The notes beneath the pieces are model-generated. The model was not told the origin of the DNA. It worked only from the letters and a program-made list of their open reading frames with translations, and ran no database searches. A stretch of 64,000 nt of DNA, from NCBI GenBank assembly GCA_903861645.1, contig CAIOVE010000098.1, positions 87,472 through 151,471 of the forward strand, in the 5' to 3' direction. A program made the translations under genes and the position numbers. This document shows, in pieces, positions 61,017-64,000 of the stretch; position 1 is the stretch's first letter; every line of letters starts with the position of its first letter. This DNA is from an uncultured Hyphomicrobiales bacterium. Its GTDB lineage: Bacteria > Pseudomonadota > Alphaproteobacteria > Rhizobiales > Beijerinckiaceae.

Positions 61017-64000
61017 TCAGTCCAGCCGCCCCGTCGCGTGGGCCAGCATCGTATAGACCTTGCCGCTGTCCGAGCCGAGATAGGCGCGGATGCGCGAGCC
61101 ATCGCGGTCCTCGCGGGCGACATCGCTCAGAATGCGCTCGAATTCCCGGCTGTAGCGATCCACCGTATCGCGGAAATCCGCTTCGCTGGCGTAGCGACGA
61201 TGGATTTCCTCGAATGTCGCCAGACCCTGCGGCGTATAAAGCTCGCTAGTGAAGGCGCCTTGTTCGCCACGATAGTAGCGCTCCCACGCGTCGCGCGCGG
61301 CCTCGGGCTCCACCATGCGGGTGATGTCGAGCGAGATCGAGTCGAGCGACTGGGCGAGGCGGGTCGTTTGCCGGGGCGGGTCGCGCTCGTCGCGCGAGGC
61401 GCGGGCGAGGAGGTCCGTGATCCAGCCGGGGCCACGGCCAGTGCCGGCGGCCGGCGCCTCGGGCGCGGGGCGCGGCGGGGCCGCGACGACGCGTGGCCGG
61501 ACAGCCGCGACGGGCGCGGGTTCGGGTGCGGCGGGAAGCGCGACCGGCGCGGGCCGCGGAATCATCGGTTCCGGCCGCCGTGCGACAGGCGCGGGCTCGG
61601 GCAGGCGTGGCGTCGCGGCGGGAGCCGGCTCGATGCGCGGCGCGGGCGTCGCTTCCGCGACGTCGTGGACGCGGCCCGATCGCGCGACGATGGCGTTGAG
61701 GTCGCCAAGCGCCTTGATCTGCTCGCCGACGACGCGGCGCAGGGCGGCCGCCTGCTCGGCGGTCTCCTTGGGTAGTTCGGTCGCGCCACGACGCACTTCG
61801 TCGCGGGTGGCCTCTAGCTCGCGCTGGATTTCGCCGGTCATGCCGCGAAGTTCGTCGGCCGCCGCGCGGAAACGCTCGAGCGACTTGCCGAAGATTTCCT
61901 CCATTTCCGTGGTGGACTGCTCATAGGCGGCGCGCAGCGCGGCCGCGGTGCGTTCCCGCTCGCGCGCGCTGGCGTCGCGCACGTCGCCAAACTGCCGTTC
62001 GACGAGGCCCGCGATTTCCCGCGTGGAGTCGGAGAGGAAGGAGCCTGTTTCGCGCGCGCGCTTCTCCACCTTGGCGAAGGATTCGTCGACGAGGCCCGCG
62101 AAGGCGTGGGCGACGTTGTCGAATTCCGCCGTCTTTTCCGAGAGGCCGGACAGCAGCGCCTCGATGGCGAAGCGCCGGCGCCCCAGCGCGTCGTCGAACT
62201 GGGCTTGCGTTTGCGTGAGGTCGCCCAGCGTCGCGCCCAGGGTCGCGGCGTGGTGCTCGACCTGATTGGACAGCCGCTCGACGCCGCTGATCGTGTTGCT
62301 CGCGACCTGGCCGAGCGACAGAACCTGCGTCGAGATGGAGCCCATCGCGCCTTGCAGATCCTTGACCCGCTCGGTGAGCGTCGATTCCACGGCGATGAGG
62401 TTTTCGCTCGCGCCGCCGACGATGGACTGCAACGCGACGTTCAGATGCGTCAGTCGATCCAGCACGGTCGCCATTTCGCTCTTCATGCGGTCGTTCGCGC
62501 CGACCAGCGCGTCGATGGAACGCGCGGCGCTGGCGTCGATGGTCGAGCGCAGGGTTTCGCCCGACTGGACGATCACGCGCGCGATTTCCGATTGCCGCTC
62601 GCCGAGGTGGTCGATGATGTTGGAGCCGCGATTCTGGATGGTCTGCGCGACCATCTCGCCGACCGACGCGATTTCGCGCGCGACATTGCCGCCACGATCC
62701 TCGATCGCATGGGCGACCGATTCGCTGGCCGCCGCGATTTCGCGGCTGATCTCGCCGCCACGCGTCGACAGAAGCTCCACGAGCATCGGTCCGTTCGTGT
62801 CGAACAGTTGATGCAATTCGCCCGTCCGTCCGGCGAGGGTCTCGTGCAACTCGCGGGACCGCTCGGAAAGCGTGACGTTGATGTCGCTGGCGCGGTTGGC
62901 GAGCGTTTCGTGAAGGTCGCGCAGACGTTGATCGAACGCGCGCTTGATTTCCTCGAGGCGGGCGCCGAGCGTTTCGTCGACCGCGGCGGGATCGAGCGCG
63001 GCGGTGATGTCGCGCACGCCCCGCGACAAGGCGCCATTGATCTCGACCATGCCTTCCGTGAGCGCGCGGGCGGTGGCGAGCGCGTTGCGGGCGAGGGTTT
63101 CGTTCAGGCCGCGCGCGCGCTGGTCGAGGCCTTCGTCCATGCGGGCGACGAGCTCCTCGAGCGACTGCGTGACGGTGCGCGCCGAATAGGCCGCGCGCTG
63201 CTCGAACTCGACAACCTGCCGTTCGAGCGTCTCGGCGGTTTCGCGCGTGCGTTCGCCAAGCTTCTCGTTGAAGGCCTCCGCGTGAACCGTGAAGGCGTCC
63301 TCGACCGCGCCGAGCTTCTCGTTGATTTCGCGGGTGAAGCGATCCGAATGGAAGGCGATCTGCTCGGTGAGCGCGCCGCCATGGGCCACGAGCGCCTCGT
63401 CGAACTCGCGCAGCCGGTCCTTGACGCTGTCGCTGACGCGATCGCCATGCACGCCGATCGCCTCGATGGCCTCGTGCGCCTGATCGGCGAACAGGCCCTC
63501 GAGATTGACGCGCTGGGCCTCCAGCGAGGCGCGCAGCGCCTCCTGATGGCTTTCCAGCCGCTGGGTCAGATCCTGTCGCGACTGACGCAGCATGTCCGCG
63601 GCGGACATGGCGTGCGTGGTCAGGCTGGCGGACACCTGGTCGCCGGCCGCCGCGAGGGTGCGGGCCGATTCCTCGAGCGAACCGCGGGTTTCGCGCACGC
63701 GTTCGGCGAGTTCGGCCGTGGCGCGACGATGCGCCTCGGCCAGTTCCATCTCGGCGCTGGCAAGCGTCGAGCGATGTTCCGCCGCGCGCGCCGCGATGGC
63801 GTCGGCGGCCGCGTCGCTGGCCTCAGCGAGTTCCCGATGCGTGGCGGCGAGCGTTTCGCGATGTTCCGCGGCGCGGGCCGCGATCGCATCCGCCGCCGTT
63901 TCGCCCGCCTCGACGATGTCGCGCTGCGTGGCGATGAGCGTGTCGCGATGATTGGCCGCGCGCGAGATGATGTCGAGCGCCACGCGATCTGTGGTTTCGA
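61017..64000 (-). CDS. Giant coiled-coil protein, partial (growth-pole-ring/RgsE-like)
   Basis: At least 990 residues; the frame stays open to the window edge, so the true start is beyond it. Residues up to about 780 (counted in this fragment) are almost all heptad-rich helix, including a repeat of about 33 residues near the start (AADAIAARAAEHRETLAATHRELAEAS type). A Pro/Ala-rich linker (PAPRIEPAPAATPRLPEPAP region) follows, then a conserved end of about 110 residues (EPEAARDAWERYYRGEQGAF; GKVYTMLAHATGRLD). This layout resembles GPR/RgsE of rhizobia, which forms a ring at the growing pole. Confidence 0.85.
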   Translation of the reverse strand, partial: ETTDRVALDIISRAANHRDTLIATQRDIVEAGETAADAIAARAAEHRETLAATHRELAEASDAAADAIAARAAEHRSTLASAEMELAEAHRRATAELAERVRETRGSLEESARTLAAAGDQVSASLTTHAMSAADMLRQSRQDLTQRLESHQEALRASLEAQRVNLEGLFADQAHEAIEAIGVHGDRVSDSVKDRLREFDEALVAHGGALTEQIAFHSDRFTREINEKLGAVEDAFTVHAEAFNEKLGERTRETAETLERQVVEFEQRAAYSARTVTQSLEELVARMDEGLDQRARGLNETLARNALATARALTEGMVEINGALSRGVRDITAALDPAAVDETLGARLEEIKRAFDQRLRDLHETLANRASDINVTLSERSRELHETLAGRTGELHQLFDTNGPMLVELLSTRGGEISREIAAASESVAHAIEDRGGNVAREIASVGEMVAQTIQNRGSNIIDHLGERQSEIARVIVQSGETLRSTIDASAARSIDALVGANDRMKSEMATVLDRLTHLNVALQSIVGGASENLIAVESTLTERVKDLQGAMGSISTQVLSLGQVASNTISGVERLSNQVEHHAATLGATLGDLTQTQAQFDDALGRRRFAIEALLSGLSEKTAEFDNVAHAFAGLVDESFAKVEKRARETGSFLSDSTREIAGLVERQFGDVRDASARERERTAAALRAAYEQSTTEMEEIFGKSLERFRAAADELRGMTGEIQRELEATRDEVRRGATELPKETAEQAAALRRVVGEQIKALGDLNAIVARSGRVHDVAEATPAPRIEPAPAATPRLPEPAPVARRPEPMIPRPAPVALPAAPEPAPVAAVRPRVVAAPPRPAPEAPAAGTGRGPGWITDLLARASRDERDPPRQTTRLAQSLDSISLDITRMVEPEAARDAWERYYRGEQGAFTSELYTPQGLATFEEIHRRYASEADFRDTVDRYSREFERILSDVAREDRDGSRIRAYLGSDSGKVYTMLAHATGRLD

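Noticed and set aside
63592..63951. Repetitive DNA near the right edge as tandem repeat or CRISPR
   Set aside because: The repetition is of protein heptads (about 33 residues) in the coiled-coil gene; the DNA copies diverge and there are no spacers.

Overview
The window reads as a high-GC chromosome segment of an alphaproteobacterium, most likely of the order Hyphomicrobiales (Rhizobiales). Support: a TIGR02300-type protein next to aroA-cmk, a class II (CP4-like) AroA, an Mla-type lipid transporter whose permease carries a STAS domain, a very long coiled-coil protein resembling the growth-pole-ring family, and a FixK/FNR-type DNA site. I see no rRNA, CRISPR array, insertion sequence, integrase or phage gene, and no gene-free stretch longer than 300 bases. 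One tRNA, tRNA-Pro(CGG), is present.

Layout. 1-6.9 kb: three tandem paralogous solute-binding proteins (SBPs) without permease or ATPase, then a divergent pair: a Tat-signal TPP enzyme followed by a diheme cytochrome c, and a Bug-type SBP. 6.9-16 kb: housekeeping and repair (MsrP, methylthioadenosine phosphorylase plus adenine phosphoribosyltransferase, double-hotdog MaoC protein, Crp/Fnr regulator, YchF, YchJ) and two glycosyltransferases. 16-21.3 kb: catabolic cassette A (LLM flavin monooxygenase, SBP, TPP enzyme, MetE-like methyltransferase). 21.3-24.1 kb: cmk, aroA, TIGR02300, tRNA-Pro. 24.2-25.8 kb: small hypothetical genes and a methyltransferase gene broken by an in-frame amber codon behind a structured leader. 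25.8-36.6 kb: cassette B (SBPs, MFS transporter, MetE-like enzyme, hydrolase, amidohydrolase, LLM monooxygenase, VOC protein, double ABC permease). 36.6-39.8 kb: metal SBP and TonB receptor divergent around two Zur-like boxes. 39.8-46.1 kb: a hydantoinase/oxoprolinase operon (HyuA, HyuB, dehydrogenase, SDR, hydrolase). 46.3-55.1 kb: M16 peptidase pair, split chromate transporter, rhodanese, cytochromes, SDR, DMT exporter. 55.2-57.1 kb: XRE-cupin regulator, a candidate FNR-controlled antisense-strand small RNA, and a DegP-like protease without export signal. 57.1-61 kb: Mla operon and its auxiliary lipoprotein. 61-64 kb: the coiled-coil giant, cut by the window edge.

How it works together. The window is dominated by uptake of small organic molecules (eight SBPs, nearly all without cognate membrane parts nearby) linked to TPP enzymes, flavin monooxygenases, MetE-like methyltransferases and hydrolases, which suggests broad catabolism of organic acids, methylated or sulfur compounds. 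No substrate can be read from sequence alone. The signals I consider most worth a second look are the exported TPP enzyme-cytochrome pair, the Zur-boxed divergent promoter, the minus-strand small RNA unit at 55.8-56.0 kb, and the attenuator-like leader of the amber-interrupted methyltransferase.
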